A DNA stretch of 64,000 nt from Ruegeria sp. THAF33 (lineage in GTDB: Bacteria; Pseudomonadota; Alphaproteobacteria; Rhodobacterales; Rhodobacteraceae): NCBI RefSeq assembly GCF_009363615.1, contig NZ_CP045384.1:3098501-3162500 (forward strand), given 5' to 3'. The notes under the pieces were generated by a model. That model saw nothing but the letters and a program-made list of their open reading frames with translations. It did not search any database and was not told where the DNA came from. Positions within the stretch are counted from its first letter, which is position 1. Each line of letters begins with the position of its first letter. This document shows positions 1 through 8,332 of the stretch, one piece after another. The position numbers were made by a program, and so were the translations under genes.

Positions 1-525
1 GCCGGTGGTCACGCCGCAGCCGATATAGCAGATCTTGTCGAACGGCGCGTCCTCGCGCACCCTGGCCAGCGCGATTTCCGGCAGAACCGTGTGGTTCGAG
101 AAGGTCGAGCAGCCCATGTAGTGCAGGATCGGATCGCCATCCAGCGTCGAAAAGCGCGAGGTGCCGTCGGGCATCAGCCCCTGGCCCTGCGTCTCGCGGA
201 TGGCCTGGCACAGGTTGGTCTTGGGATGCAGACAGTATTCGCACTCGCGGCATTCAGGCGTGTAGAGCGGGATCACGTGATCGCCCGGCTTCAGGCTGGT
301 CACACCCGGGCCGACCTCGACCACCACGCCGGCGCCCTCGTGCCCCAGAATGGCCGGGAACAGGCCTTCGGGGTCGGCGCCCGACAGGGTGAATTCATCC
401 GTATGACAGATGCCAGTGGCCTTGATTTCAACCAGAACCTCGCCCGCCTTTGGGCCTTCAAGGTTCACATCCATCACTTCCAAAGGTTTGCCCGCCTGTA
501 CGGCGACGGCAGCACGGGTACGCAT
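1..525 (-). CDS. S-(hydroxymethyl)glutathione dehydrogenase / class III alcohol dehydrogenase (C-terminal part outside window)
   Basis: The 175 residues visible are the N-terminal catalytic half of a zinc alcohol dehydrogenase. It starts [17 protein letters not shown]. It shows the catalytic-zinc motif GICHTDEF near residue 40, GHEGAG near residue 61, and the structural-zinc cluster [15 protein letters not shown] near residues 90-105. It runs out of the window at [10 protein letters not shown], which carries the second catalytic-zinc cysteine. Class III enzymes oxidise S-hydroxymethylglutathione in formaldehyde detoxification, and CRECEYC with the long linker is typical of that class. The ATG lies behind an AGGGAGATAA ribosome site. 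Formaldehyde removal would suit the Rieske demethylase pair at 8.9-11.2 kb, but the two are not linked. The family is clear; the exact substrate class is inferred from motifs. Confidence 0.93.
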   Translation of the reverse strand, partial: MRTRAAVAVQAGKPLEVMDVNLEGPKAGEVLVEIKATGICHTDEFTLSGADPEGLFPAILGHEGAGVVVEVGPGVTSLKPGDHVIPLYTPECRECEYCLHPKTNLCQAIRETQGQGLMPDGTSRFSTLDGDPILHYMGCSTFSNHTVLPEIALARVREDAPFDKICYIGCGVTTG

Positions 526-655
526 GGTACTTATCTCCCTGTCACTTTTGCCCCGACCCTGCGTCAAATACAGGGTGTTTTCAACTGTGCTTTCTTGGCA
601 GGTTGGCTAATTGTTTGATATTGCAGAAACGACATTGCCAGAATGAGGAGCGCCA

Positions 656-943
656 ATGCACCGTTTTTTACCGATCTTTATCTTTCTGGCGGCCTGCGCA
701 GACACAAGCGTTCCGCAGGATGTCGCCACCACCTCAGAAGACGCTCCTGTTGATCTGGCATTTTGCAAGGGCGAGCCCTTTGCCGAAACGGTCGGTCAGC
801 CCGTATCAACGATTCAAGCCGACCTTCCCGAACGGTCTCGTGTTTTGGGCCCGGATGACATCGCCACACAGGATTACCGTATCGACAGGCTGAACGTCTA
901 TGTGAACGACACCGGTGTTATTCAGCGTCTGACCTGCGGGTAA
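656..943 (+). CDS. Peptidase inhibitor I78 family lipoprotein
   Basis: A 95-aa protein with a short hydrophobic signal ending in a lipobox-like stretch (FLAACAD, Cys at about residue 14), so it is probably a lipoprotein. The mature part has the I78 pattern: CKGEPF, then GQPVSTI, then a central Arg-Val, TQDYRIDRLNVYVND and a terminal RLTCG. I78 proteins are small inhibitors of serine proteases found in many proteobacteria. The ATG follows a GAGGAGCGCC ribosome site. The gene stands alone between the divergent dehydrogenase and the ImuB-like gene. Family assignment rests on the C-terminal Asp-Tyr-Arg / Arg-Leu-Asn pattern; the target protease is unknown. Confidence 0.8.
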   Translation: MHRFLPIFIFLAACADTSVPQDVATTSEDAPVDLAFCKGEPFAETVGQPVSTIQADLPERSRVLGPDDIATQDYRIDRLNVYVNDTGVIQRLTCG

Positions 944-1005
944 GCGTGGACTCGGCAGGTGATTCTGAATTAAGAACAAAATAAGAACATCAATGATGCC
1001 TGCCG

Positions 1006-2658
1006 ATGCCCAAACGCCGAATTCTTTCGCTGTGGTTTCCCCGTCTGGGGGCCGAACGGCTGGTCCGCGCCGCGCGGGGCCTGCATGCCGGGCCTTTGGC
1101 CGTTGTGGCCGAACAGTCGAACATGCAGATCGTCACGTCGTTGAATGCCGAGGCACAGGCCGCCGGATTGCGCGTGGGTCAGCCGGTACGCGATGCCCAT
1201 GCCATGTGCGCCAGCTTGATCACCCGCCCTCGCAACGCCCCGGTCGAGGCTGCGTTTCTGACCGCGCTGCGCCGCTGGGCGGGCAAGTTCAGCCCATGGG
1301 TGGCCGAAGAGGCCCCCGATGGCCTGATCGTTGACCTGTCGGGCTGTGCCCATCTGTTCGGCGGTGAAGAGACCTTGCTGAGCGTGCTTGAGACCGACTG
1401 CGCCGACATGGGCCTGAGCGTTCAGATGGGTATCGCCGACACGCTGGGCGCAGCCTGGGCGCTGGCGCGTTATGCGGGGCAAGAGGCCACGTCTGACCGC
1501 AACGGCGACGCCATCAGCCAAGAGGCACGCGCCACCCGCGCCCGGGCAAGCAAGCGGCGGCACTGGACCAGGGGCGGGGCCGCGCCACAGGTGATGGCGC
1601 TGGGCGGTGGCGCGCGGATTGCCACGCCGGGGCAGGCCTATGGCGCGCTCAGCCCCCTGCCCATCGCGGCGCTGCGGCTGGACGATCAGACCGTGGCGCA
1701 ACTGAACCGCCTGGGCCTGCGCCGGATCGGTGATCTGCTGGGCCAGCCGCGTGCCAGTTTGGCACGGCGGTTCGGCCGCGGGCTGGTGTTGCGTCTGGAT
1801 CAGGCGATGGGCAGCGCGCCCGAGCCGGTCTCGCCCGCCCGTCCGCCACATCACTTTGCAGTGCGGATGACTCTGCCCAACCCGATTGGCCTGGTCGAAG
1901 ACGTGATGGCCGCTGTCGATCGGATTCTGCCAACGCTCTGCACCAAACTGGAAGAGAAGGGGCGCGGGGCCCGCACGCTGCGTCTGGAAGCCCACCGTGC
2001 GGATCAGGCCGCTGAAATCATCGAGATCGGCCTGGCCCGTCCGACCTATGACAAAAATCGCATTCGCCCTTTGTTAGAGATGAAAGTTGACAAGATCGAC
2101 GCAGGCTATGGCATCGACTTGCTGCGGCTTGAAGCGATCCAGACAGAACCCATCCACGCCCGCACCATCGCCGGTCATGCCGAAGCGCGCCGCGTGGCCT
2201 GCAACCGGCTTGAGGGCAATACAGCCGTGGATGACCTTACGGCCAAGCTGGGCGCGCGGGTCGGGCTGGACGCGATCACCCGGCGGCATCCTGCGGCCTC
2301 TCATATCCCCGAGAAAACGGCGCAAACGCTGGCGGCGGCCTGGTCGGAACCCGCGCGCGACTGGCCTGCCCCGCCGCGCCCCCGCCCCTTGCAGATGTGG
2401 CAGCCCGAACCCGTGATGGCCCCGGAAACCCCGAATGTGCCCTGCACCTTTCGCTGGCGTGGACGAGACTGGCAACTGGCGCAGGCCACCGGCCCGGAAC
2501 GCATCGCGCCGGAATGGTGGCTGGATGACCCCAACTGGCGCAGCGGGGTACGCGATTACTGGGTGGTGGTGACAGAACAAGGCGAGCGCCTGTGGTTGTT
2601 CTATGGCCACGGGGGCGCGATGTCCGCAGGCTGGTTCTGTCAGGGGCAGTTTTGTTAG
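1006..2658 (+). CDS. imuB: ImuB-like Y-family DNA polymerase homologue
   Basis: A 550-aa protein beginning MPKRRILSLWFPRL, the usual start of ImuB. Residues 1-350 match the palm, fingers and little-finger layout of Y-family polymerases; a helix-hairpin-helix-like stretch (LNRLGLRRIGDLLGQPR) lies near residues 230-250. The C-terminal 150 residues are rich in Pro and Trp, as in ImuB tails. ImuB normally acts with ImuA and DnaE2 in damage-induced mutagenesis, giving up catalysis and recruiting the clamp. Here neither imuA nor dnaE2 is adjacent: upstream is an I78 lipoprotein and downstream a convergent SDR. An in-frame TGA lies just upstream of the ATG, so the start is well bounded, although no good ribosome site is visible. 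Confidence 0.82.
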   Translation: MPKRRILSLWFPRLGAERLVRAARGLHAGPLAVVAEQSNMQIVTSLNAEAQAAGLRVGQPVRDAHAMCASLITRPRNAPVEAAFLTALRRWAGKFSPWVAEEAPDGLIVDLSGCAHLFGGEETLLSVLETDCADMGLSVQMGIADTLGAAWALARYAGQEATSDRNGDAISQEARATRARASKRRHWTRGGAAPQVMALGGGARIATPGQAYGALSPLPIAALRLDDQTVAQLNRLGLRRIGDLLGQPRASLARRFGRGLVLRLDQAMGSAPEPVSPARPPHHFAVRMTLPNPIGLVEDVMAAVDRILPTLCTKLEEKGRGARTLRLEAHRADQAAEIIEIGLARPTYDKNRIRPLLEMKVDKIDAGYGIDLLRLEAIQTEPIHARTIAGHAEARRVACNRLEGNTAVDDLTAKLGARVGLDAITRRHPAASHIPEKTAQTLAAAWSEPARDWPAPPRPRPLQMWQPEPVMAPETPNVPCTFRWRGRDWQLAQATGPERIAPEWWLDDPNWRSGVRDYWVVVTEQGERLWLFYGHGGAMSAGWFCQGQFC

Positions 2659-2661
2659 AGT

Positions 2662-3387
2662 CTATTTTCCACGATAAACTAGCAGATCCGGCAAACAGTC
2701 GATCAGACGAATGAACCAGGAAAACGGTGCCGGAAAATCCGTACGGAAACGGCGACGCGCCATCGCATTGACCACGCGATCCGCCGCATCCTCGGGCGAC
2801 ATCAGCATCGGCATCTTGAAACCGTTCTTTTTGGTCAGGCGGGTTTTGATGAAGCCCGGATTGACGATACGCACCGTCACGCCCGTACCCGCCAAGTCGT
2901 GTCGCATCGTCTCGGCCAGAGAAATCAGCGCGGCCTTGCTGGCTCCGTACCCGATTGCGGCGGGCAGCCCGTGATACCCGGCCAGTGACCCGATCAAAGT
3001 AACCTCTCCCTGGCCTGCCCGGACAAAACCCGGAACGGTTTCACCCAGAACCCGTAGCGCACCCAGATAGTTCACATCGCTCATCCTGAGCGACGCCTCG
3101 GTGTCCCATTCGGCCGAACGCATGGGGTCATAAGCCCCGGCATTGTAAACCAGCCCGTCGACATGCCCCGCCTCGGCAACAGCCGAGCGAACAGAGTCTA
3201 ACTCGGTCACATCGCACCGGATCGCGCGCGCATCCGGCAGTTCAGAACACAGTTCGGACAGCCGCTCAAGATTGCGCGCAGACAGGATCAGGGAAGCACC
3301 CTGTTGGCCAAGCGCATGCGCCAAAGCGCGACCCAGCCCTTCGCTTGCGCCGATGATCCAAATGGTTTTGCCGTCAAAGCTGCTCAT
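2662..3387 (-). CDS. Short-chain dehydrogenase/reductase, RSP1087-like
   Basis: A 241-aa classical SDR. The cofactor loop is IIGASEGLGRALA near residues 11-23, the NAG motif is YNAGAYD near residue 84, and the catalytic Ser...Tyr-x3-Lys is IGSLAG...GYGASKAAL near residues 132-152. The C-terminus (FSWFIRLIDCLPDL) is hydrophobic, suggesting membrane association. It is divergent from the FAD oxidoreductase/chalcone-isomerase operon, and its upstream region carries the same TGATCC-N17-GTAT signal as that operon. From memory, an SDR (RSP1087) belongs to the singlet-oxygen-induced RSP1091-1087 set of Rhodobacter sphaeroides, which otherwise matches the neighbours here. The substrate is unknown; an action on modified lipid is inference. 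Confidence 0.88.
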   Translation of the reverse strand: MSSFDGKTIWIIGASEGLGRALAHALGQQGASLILSARNLERLSELCSELPDARAIRCDVTELDSVRSAVAEAGHVDGLVYNAGAYDPMRSAEWDTEASLRMSDVNYLGALRVLGETVPGFVRAGQGEVTLIGSLAGYHGLPAAIGYGASKAALISLAETMRHDLAGTGVTVRIVNPGFIKTRLTKKNGFKMPMLMSPEDAADRVVNAMARRRFRTDFPAPFSWFIRLIDCLPDLLVYRGK

Positions 3388-3416
3388 GTGTGGGCCGATT
3401 CAGTTGTGTTTCACCA

Positions 3417-3445
3417 TAATACGGCCTCGCATCCGCTTCGGATCA
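3417..3445 (-). promoter_or_regulatory. Predicted ECF sigma (RpoE/ChrR-type) promoter for the SDR gene
   Basis: On the minus strand TGATCC (3445-3440) is followed by 17 bases and then GTATTA (3422-3417), about 30 bases upstream of the SDR start. The -35 hexamer and spacing fit the promoter class recalled for Rhodobacter RpoE (TGATCC, about 18 bases, then TA-rich). The plus-strand promoter of the divergent operon has the same arrangement, which strengthens the call. No transcription start is known. Confidence 0.55.
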
Positions 3446-3521
3446 AAACGGTAGCGCAGGTCACGGAAGCTCAAACCAGAAGCCACAAGGTAGTGCATCT
3501 GTTAAAAACTTCTAATCGGAT

Positions 3522-3550
3522 TGATCCACTTGTGCCTACCCTGCGTATCT
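3522..3550 (+). promoter_or_regulatory. Predicted ECF sigma (RpoE/ChrR-type) promoter for the FAD oxidoreductase operon
   Basis: TGATCC at 3522-3527, 17 bases, then GTATCT at 3545-3550, about 30 bases before the chosen ATG at 3581. It has the same hexamer, the same 17-base spacing and the same GTAT as the divergent promoter at 3417-3445. The operon behind it matches by family the RSP1091-1088 genes known to depend on RpoE in Rhodobacter sphaeroides. The sigma factor and its anti-sigma ChrR are not in this window. Confidence 0.55.
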
Positions 3551-3580
3551 TTTTGTAAACTGTCACATAAAGAGGCTGGA

Positions 3581-4912
3581 ATGTTCGACGAACCCCGGGG
3601 CGTACGGAAGAAAATCGCGATTGTAGGTGCAGGCATTTCGGGACTTTCCGCCGCTTACTATCTTTCAGAAAACAACGACGTGACAGTCTATGAGGCCGAA
3701 CCTCGGCTTGGTGGCCATGCCCGCACGGTGATGGCCGGAAAGAACGGGGATCAACCGGTCGATACGGGCTTCATCGTCTTCAACTATGCGACATATCCCT
3801 ACCTGACCCGGCTGTTTGATAAACTGGGCGTGCCCGTGATCGAAAGCGAGATGAGCTTTGGCGCGACAATCGACAATGGCCGCATTGAATACGGGTTGAA
3901 CAATCTGCGCACACTGACCGCTCAAAAGCGCAATCTGGCGCGTCCGGCTTACTATAAAATGATCGCTGATATTCTGCGGTTTGGCAAAGAAGCCCCAGAA
4001 GCCGCCAAGGACGATGACACCACGATTGGCGAATTGGTGGACCAGCTGCGGCTGGGTCACTGGTTCCGGCACAATTATCTGATGCCGATGTGCGGTGCCA
4101 TCTGGTCTACGCCGGTCGAGTTCGTGGATCAGTTCCCCGCACGCTCTTTGGTGCAGTTTTTCCGCAATCACGCTTTGCTGGCAAGTGGTCGCGCAAACCA
4201 GCATCAATGGTACACGGTCAAAGGCGGCAGCATAGAGTATGTCCGCCGGATCGACGCGGCCCTTCGTGCGCGGGGGGCAGAAATACGTCTGGCCAGCCCT
4301 GTTCAGAATGTATCCCGTGACGAGATGGGCGTCACCATCCACAGCCAGGGCGCCGTGGATCAGTTCGATGAAATCATCCTGGCCACCCATTCGGACCAGT
4401 CGCTTTCCATTTTGGGTGATGGCGCGACCCCCGCGGAAGCCGCTGCATTGGGCGCAATCCGCTACCAGCCCAATACGGCCATATTGCATTGTGAACCAGG
4501 TCAGATGCCAAAGCGGCGCGCCTGCTGGTCAAGCTGGACCTATCGTTCGCAAGCCGGAGATGTGGGGGTAACCTACTGGATGAACCGGCTTCAGAACATT
4601 CCGGACAGTGACCCGCTGTTTGTAACGCTGAACGCTTCATCAGAAATTCCCGCGGAAAAGATCTATGACCAGGTCGAATTTGCCCATCCGGTCTTCGACA
4701 AGGCCGCCCTGAAGGCGCAAGGGCAAATCCGCGAGATGCAGGGACAGAACCGAACTTGGTTTGCCGGTGCTTACAACCGGCACGGATTTCACGAAGACGG
4801 GATAGCCAGCGCGATGCATGTCGTTGCTCGAATAAATGGTGCCCCGCAAACCATCGGAGCTGAAAATGGCATTCCTGGGAAAGACCCGGCCCTATCTGTT
4901 GCCGCTGAATAA
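3581..4912 (+). CDS. FAD/NAD(P)-binding oxidoreductase, COG2907 flavin amine oxidase-like (RSP1091-like)
   Basis: A 443-aa flavoprotein. The N-terminal dinucleotide fold is IAIVGAGISGLSAAYYL (about residues 11-27), followed by YEAEPRLGGHART and DTGFIVFN, typical of COG2907. The C-terminal FAD contact is WFAGAYNRHGFHEDG near residue 395. The ATG at 3581 follows AGAGGCTGGA and removes a non-conserved 20-residue extension. Family members sit beside cyclopropane-type fatty acid genes; in Rhodobacter sphaeroides the homologue belongs to the singlet-oxygen regulon, and genes of this set have been linked to furan fatty acid synthesis (recalled; exact gene match uncertain). The usual neighbours, DUF1365 and cyclopropane synthase, are absent here. 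The end overlaps the next gene by 47 bases. Confidence 0.88.
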   Translation: MFDEPRGVRKKIAIVGAGISGLSAAYYLSENNDVTVYEAEPRLGGHARTVMAGKNGDQPVDTGFIVFNYATYPYLTRLFDKLGVPVIESEMSFGATIDNGRIEYGLNNLRTLTAQKRNLARPAYYKMIADILRFGKEAPEAAKDDDTTIGELVDQLRLGHWFRHNYLMPMCGAIWSTPVEFVDQFPARSLVQFFRNHALLASGRANQHQWYTVKGGSIEYVRRIDAALRARGAEIRLASPVQNVSRDEMGVTIHSQGAVDQFDEIILATHSDQSLSILGDGATPAEAAALGAIRYQPNTAILHCEPGQMPKRRACWSSWTYRSQAGDVGVTYWMNRLQNIPDSDPLFVTLNASSEIPAEKIYDQVEFAHPVFDKAALKAQGQIREMQGQNRTWFAGAYNRHGFHEDGIASAMHVVARINGAPQTIGAENGIPGKDPALSVAAE

Positions 4913-5411
4913 GGCGATATGGCGCACAGCGTTTCTTGCACTTTCCTTGCTGATCCCTAATGGGCTGATCGCATCGCCGGTCACGGAAGAACTGAACGAT
5001 GCCCAGCTGCGCGGAACCGCGACGTTCCGGTATCTGGGTTTGCCGATCTATGACGCCAAACTCTATACGCCCAAAGGTGCGCCGTTCAGTTGGAGCGAAG
5101 ATATCGCCCTGCAACTGACCTATCGCAAGAACATCAAGAAGAAAGCGCTGGTCAACTCGACGCTTGACGAGATGGACCGCATCGGCCGTTCAGCACCCGT
5201 TCGCGACCAACTGAACCGGTGTTTCAAAGCCGTGGCAAAAGGGGACAGTTATCTGGCGGTTTCTGATGGTCCCGACAAGGTCAGTTTCTGGCTGAACGGG
5301 CAAAAGACCTGCACCATGGCGTATCCGGGCATCAAGCGCAGTTTCATGTCTGTGTTCCTGGGAGACAACACGCGGTCCGCGTCTTTCACGCGCAGGCTAC
5401 AGGGGCGGTGA
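4866..5411 (+). CDS. Chalcone isomerase-like protein (RSP1090-like)
   Basis: A 181-aa protein with an N-terminal hydrophobic segment (TAFLALSLLIPNGLIA, about residues 16-31) that looks like a signal peptide. The mature part has the bacterial chalcone-isomerase-like signature: LRGTATFRYLGLPIYDAKLYTP, seen here at about residues 45-66, later LQLTYRKNIKKKALV and an F-x-LNG segment. I chose ATG 4866 over 4836 because GGAG sits seven bases before it; the earlier start has no ribosome site. Bacterial members are not flavonoid enzymes. In Rhodobacter the homologue is co-transcribed with the flavin oxidase and takes part in the singlet-oxygen response. It overlaps the next gene at TGATG. Confidence 0.82.
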   Translation: MAFLGKTRPYLLPLNKAIWRTAFLALSLLIPNGLIASPVTEELNDAQLRGTATFRYLGLPIYDAKLYTPKGAPFSWSEDIALQLTYRKNIKKKALVNSTLDEMDRIGRSAPVRDQLNRCFKAVAKGDSYLAVSDGPDKVSFWLNGQKTCTMAYPGIKRSFMSVFLGDNTRSASFTRRLQGR

Positions 5412-6634
5412 TGCTCTATCCCCGGGTCAGTCTCTATGCGTTGATGCTCGCTGCGGCGGGTATCCCGCTTTATATCCACTTGCCGCGCTTTGCAGCCGTG
5501 AACCTGGGTATTGGCCTTGGGGTCATTGGTACGGTGCTGCTGGTGATCCGTTTGGTGGATCTGGTGCAGGATCCGCTGATCGGTTGGGCAATCGACCGAT
5601 GGCCCGGCGGCCAGCTTGCATTTGCGGCGATGGCGGCTTTGGGGCTGGCAATCGGGTTTCCCCTGCTTTTCAATCTGCCGCAGGGTGCCAGCGTGCCTGA
5701 ACTTGTCGCGATCCTGATCTTGCTGTTCTCGGCGTACAGCCTGGGAACCATTCTTCTGTATGGTCGCAGCGCAACTCTGGCGAAGCGAACCGATCCGAAA
5801 GAGCTGATGACACTGGCCGCCTATCGTGAAGGCGGGCAGTTGACCGGGGTGGTCATCGCAGCCAGCGCTCCGGCCCTGTTGGTTGCTTTCGGGGCACACT
5901 CCCAAGGCTACCCCGCATTCGGAGCGTTTCTGGGGCTGCTGTCCGTTCTGACCCTGATACTGACGATCCCGATCTGGCGACGCAGACCGATCACCGGATC
6001 AGGCCTGTCCTTTGCAGGTCTGGGTCAGGCCGGTGGCTTGCGCCTTCTTGCGCTGGCTTTGGTCAACAGCCTCCCGGTTGCCATAACCTCCACCCTGTTT
6101 TTGTTTTTTGTGGAAGACCGGCTGCAACTGCCGGGAAAGGCGGGTCCTTTGTTGATCCTGTTCTTCCTGAGCGCAGGCGCGAGCGTCCCGCTCTGGGCAA
6201 AGCTCAGCAACAAAATTGGCCCGAAACAGACTCTGATTATCGCCATGCCGCTCTCGATCGCCGGCTTTATCGGCGCCGCCACACTGAGTGCAGGAAATCT
6301 TGCGGGGTTTGCAATGATCTGTCTCGCCTCGGGCGCGGCGCTGGGCGCGGATATGGTCGTGTTGCCGGCCATGTTCTCGATCGTCCTTACCCGGGCCGGG
6401 CTGAACGCATCAGCTGCGTTTGGCATCTGGTCCTTCGCTGGCAAACTGGGCCTCGCCCTGGCTGCCTTTTTCACTCTGCCGCTGCTGGAACGCAGCGGTT
6501 TCACCCCCGGTCAAACCAATTCCGCACAGGCGCTGGATACACTCAATCTTGCCTATGCTGTGCTGCCCTGCATCCTGAAAGTCGGAGCGTTCGGGATGGT
6601 GTTGACCCTGCCCACCGAGGTCACAAGCAAATGA
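5411..6634 (+). CDS. MFS transporter, MFS_2 (sodium/glycoside symporter-like) family
   Basis: About 407 aa with 12 predicted hydrophobic segments. The segment LVDLVQDPLIGWAIDRW at about residues 48-64 is the motif of the MFS_2 / glycoside-pentoside-hexuronide:cation symporter group. The ATG at 5411 shares its A with the preceding TGA stop (TGATG), so translation is probably coupled; GTG at 5408 is the only other nearby choice. It lies in the flavin oxidase/chalcone-isomerase operon and corresponds by family to the symporter of the Rhodobacter RSP1091-1088 group. In this setting the cargo may be a lipid rather than a sugar, but the sequence does not say. Confidence 0.85.
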   Translation: MLYPRVSLYALMLAAAGIPLYIHLPRFAAVNLGIGLGVIGTVLLVIRLVDLVQDPLIGWAIDRWPGGQLAFAAMAALGLAIGFPLLFNLPQGASVPELVAILILLFSAYSLGTILLYGRSATLAKRTDPKELMTLAAYREGGQLTGVVIAASAPALLVAFGAHSQGYPAFGAFLGLLSVLTLILTIPIWRRRPITGSGLSFAGLGQAGGLRLLALALVNSLPVAITSTLFLFFVEDRLQLPGKAGPLLILFFLSAGASVPLWAKLSNKIGPKQTLIIAMPLSIAGFIGAATLSAGNLAGFAMICLASGAALGADMVVLPAMFSIVLTRAGLNASAAFGIWSFAGKLGLALAAFFTLPLLERSGFTPGQTNSAQALDTLNLAYAVLPCILKVGAFGMVLTLPTEVTSK

Positions 6635-7248
6635 ATGCTTTCACCGTCATCCTTCTGGTCCTTCTGACCGCTGTCTTCATCCGTGCAAGGCTGCTGAGCT
6701 TTCGCGCGCAATCGCCGTCCGATTACAGTGGTACCGGGCCAGATTTTTCGCTGAAAAAACACCTGAACGGAGAGATCTTGTCCGAGGGCCTGATCTATGG
6801 CCCCAACGGCAAAATGTCGAACAGCTTTGTCGCGCGCATGTCCGGCGAATGGCAAGGCAACTCTGGCACGCTGACCGAATACTTCACCTATTCCAATGGA
6901 AAACAGATGACCCGCAAATGGTACCTGACGCTGGGAACCGGCAACACGTTCACGGCAATGGCGGATGATATCGTGGGCGAAGGTCGGGGCATCATCTCGG
7001 GGTCCACGGTGAAACTGACCTATCGTATCATTCTGCCAGATGACGCCGGTGGACATACGTTGGATGTCACCGATTGGATGTATCTGACAGAAACCGGCGT
7101 CATCATGAATCGGTCCGAGATGCGCAAGTTTGGCGTCAAGGTCGCGGAACTGATCGCCACAATGCGTCCAAGCCCCAGTTCTAAACCGATGCATCCAAGT
7201 GGGTCAAACGGGTATGACGCGACTTTGGAAGGGAAGCCGTTGCAATGA
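6631..7248 (+). CDS. DUF3833 family protein (first of two)
   Basis: A 205-aa protein overlapping the transporter stop by ATGA. Residues 1-20 are a hydrophobic anchor or signal (FTVILLVLLTAVFIRARLL) without a clear lipobox. The rest has the DUF3833 pattern: LKKHLNGEILSEG, GEWQGNSGTLTEYFTYSNG, RKWYLTL and a late DVTDWMYL followed by NRSEMRKFGVKVAEL. The 30-residue tail after IATMRP is polar and non-conserved. DUF3833 proteins are cell-envelope proteins of unknown biochemical role. The next gene is a paralogue with the same layout, so this looks like a tandem duplication. Confidence 0.8.
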   Translation: MNAFTVILLVLLTAVFIRARLLSFRAQSPSDYSGTGPDFSLKKHLNGEILSEGLIYGPNGKMSNSFVARMSGEWQGNSGTLTEYFTYSNGKQMTRKWYLTLGTGNTFTAMADDIVGEGRGIISGSTVKLTYRIILPDDAGGHTLDVTDWMYLTETGVIMNRSEMRKFGVKVAELIATMRPSPSSKPMHPSGSNGYDATLEGKPLQ

Positions 7249-7787
7249 TCACCTTTCGCTCTTTCATCGCCTGCGTCGCCATCGCAAGCCTTGCACTTCT
7301 GGCGGCCTGCTCCAGCAAACCGAAGGTACCAAAAACGTTTCTGTCGGACCGACAGTTGAACCTCGAGGAATTTTTCGAAGGCAAAACAGTGGCCTACGGT
7401 CAGTTTCAGGATGTTCTGGGAAATATCCCCCGCAGATTCACGGTTGATATCGACGGGACATGGGACGGCGAAACCCTGACCCTGGTCGAAGACTTCGTCT
7501 ACGACGATGGCGCGACGGAACAACGCATCTGGACATTGACCAAAACCGGAGAGGATACGTGGACCGGTACGGCGCCTGGCGTGCTGGGAACCGCCAGCGG
7601 GATTGAGCGCGGGGATACGTTCAACTGGAAATACAAGATCGACCTGCCGATCAAGGACGGGACCATGCGTGTCAAATTCGACGATTGGATGTGGCTGCTG
7701 GATGACGACCGTCTGCTGAACCGCGCGTATGTCTCACGCTATGGCGTCCGTCTGGGTGAAGTCATCCTGTTCTTCGAGAAGAAATAG
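7245..7787 (+). CDS. DUF3833 family lipoprotein (second of two)
   Basis: A 180-aa lipoprotein: signal FRSFIACVAIASLALL, then lipobox LLAAC with Cys at residue 22. The mature part repeats the DUF3833 pattern seen in the gene before it: LEEFFEGKTVAYG, GTWDGETLTLVEDFVYDDG, RIWTLTK, FDDWMWLLDDDRLLNRAYVS and a final YGVRLGEVILFFEKK. The start overlaps the previous stop (ATGA), so the five genes from 3581 to 7787 form one tightly packed operon. Lipidation suggests outer-membrane placement, fitting a role in the response to membrane damage by singlet oxygen. The molecular function is unknown. Confidence 0.85.
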   Translation: MITFRSFIACVAIASLALLAACSSKPKVPKTFLSDRQLNLEEFFEGKTVAYGQFQDVLGNIPRRFTVDIDGTWDGETLTLVEDFVYDDGATEQRIWTLTKTGEDTWTGTAPGVLGTASGIERGDTFNWKYKIDLPIKDGTMRVKFDDWMWLLDDDRLLNRAYVSRYGVRLGEVILFFEKK

Positions 7788-8332
7788 GGCCGCCAGGACC
7801 GGTTTCATCACAAAAGTCAGTAGAAAATAAACTCGTCCACCAATGCTGTCGTCGATCCCTTGACCTCACCGGCCGTGTTTGCCCTTGGCCCGTCCGAGGC
7901 CGCGCCCTCGGCGCGTTCGCCGCCCTCGACCTTCAAGCGCGCGCGTTCTATCTGCCCCCAGAGGAAAAACAGACCATCCCGTTTTCCCATGAGGCGCGAA
8001 GGAACTGTTGTCCGCAAAACACCTGTTTTCGGTTTTGGCATCTGCTCTCTTACTGCCTCCGGTGTTTTCCACCATTTTCGGAAAACGTAATGGTTTTTCC
8101 CGAAAAAGACAATTTTTTATGGACAAAATGAGGTTTTCTACCGGCCGTTGACAAGGTGGACTGACAACTCTCGCATGACGGATATTCGCCTTCTTCACCT
8201 GCCCCATTGAAAGCCAGCACTATCCCAAACGGATCAACTTCACCGAAAAGGGCTTGCTGCAAACCTCCTTCACTTGGCTTGACACTCTCTTTTCCAGCCA
8301 TGCTCAGGCGACGTGCAGCGTTTCGTTTCTGA
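7788..8332. other. Intergenic stretch, no convincing gene
   Basis: About 545 bases between the DUF3833 operon and the transposase remnant. Open frames are short, lack ribosome sites and match no family I know. Base composition drops around 8040-8160, with T-runs and a near-palindrome of TTTTCGG and AAAAC blocks at 8050-8105. Together with the remnant just downstream it looks like scarred, formerly mobile DNA. Confidence 0.5.

Noticed and set aside
970..1995. 341-codon open frame on minus
   Set aside because: Antisense to the ImuB-like gene; the composition and lack of motifs mark it as a shadow.
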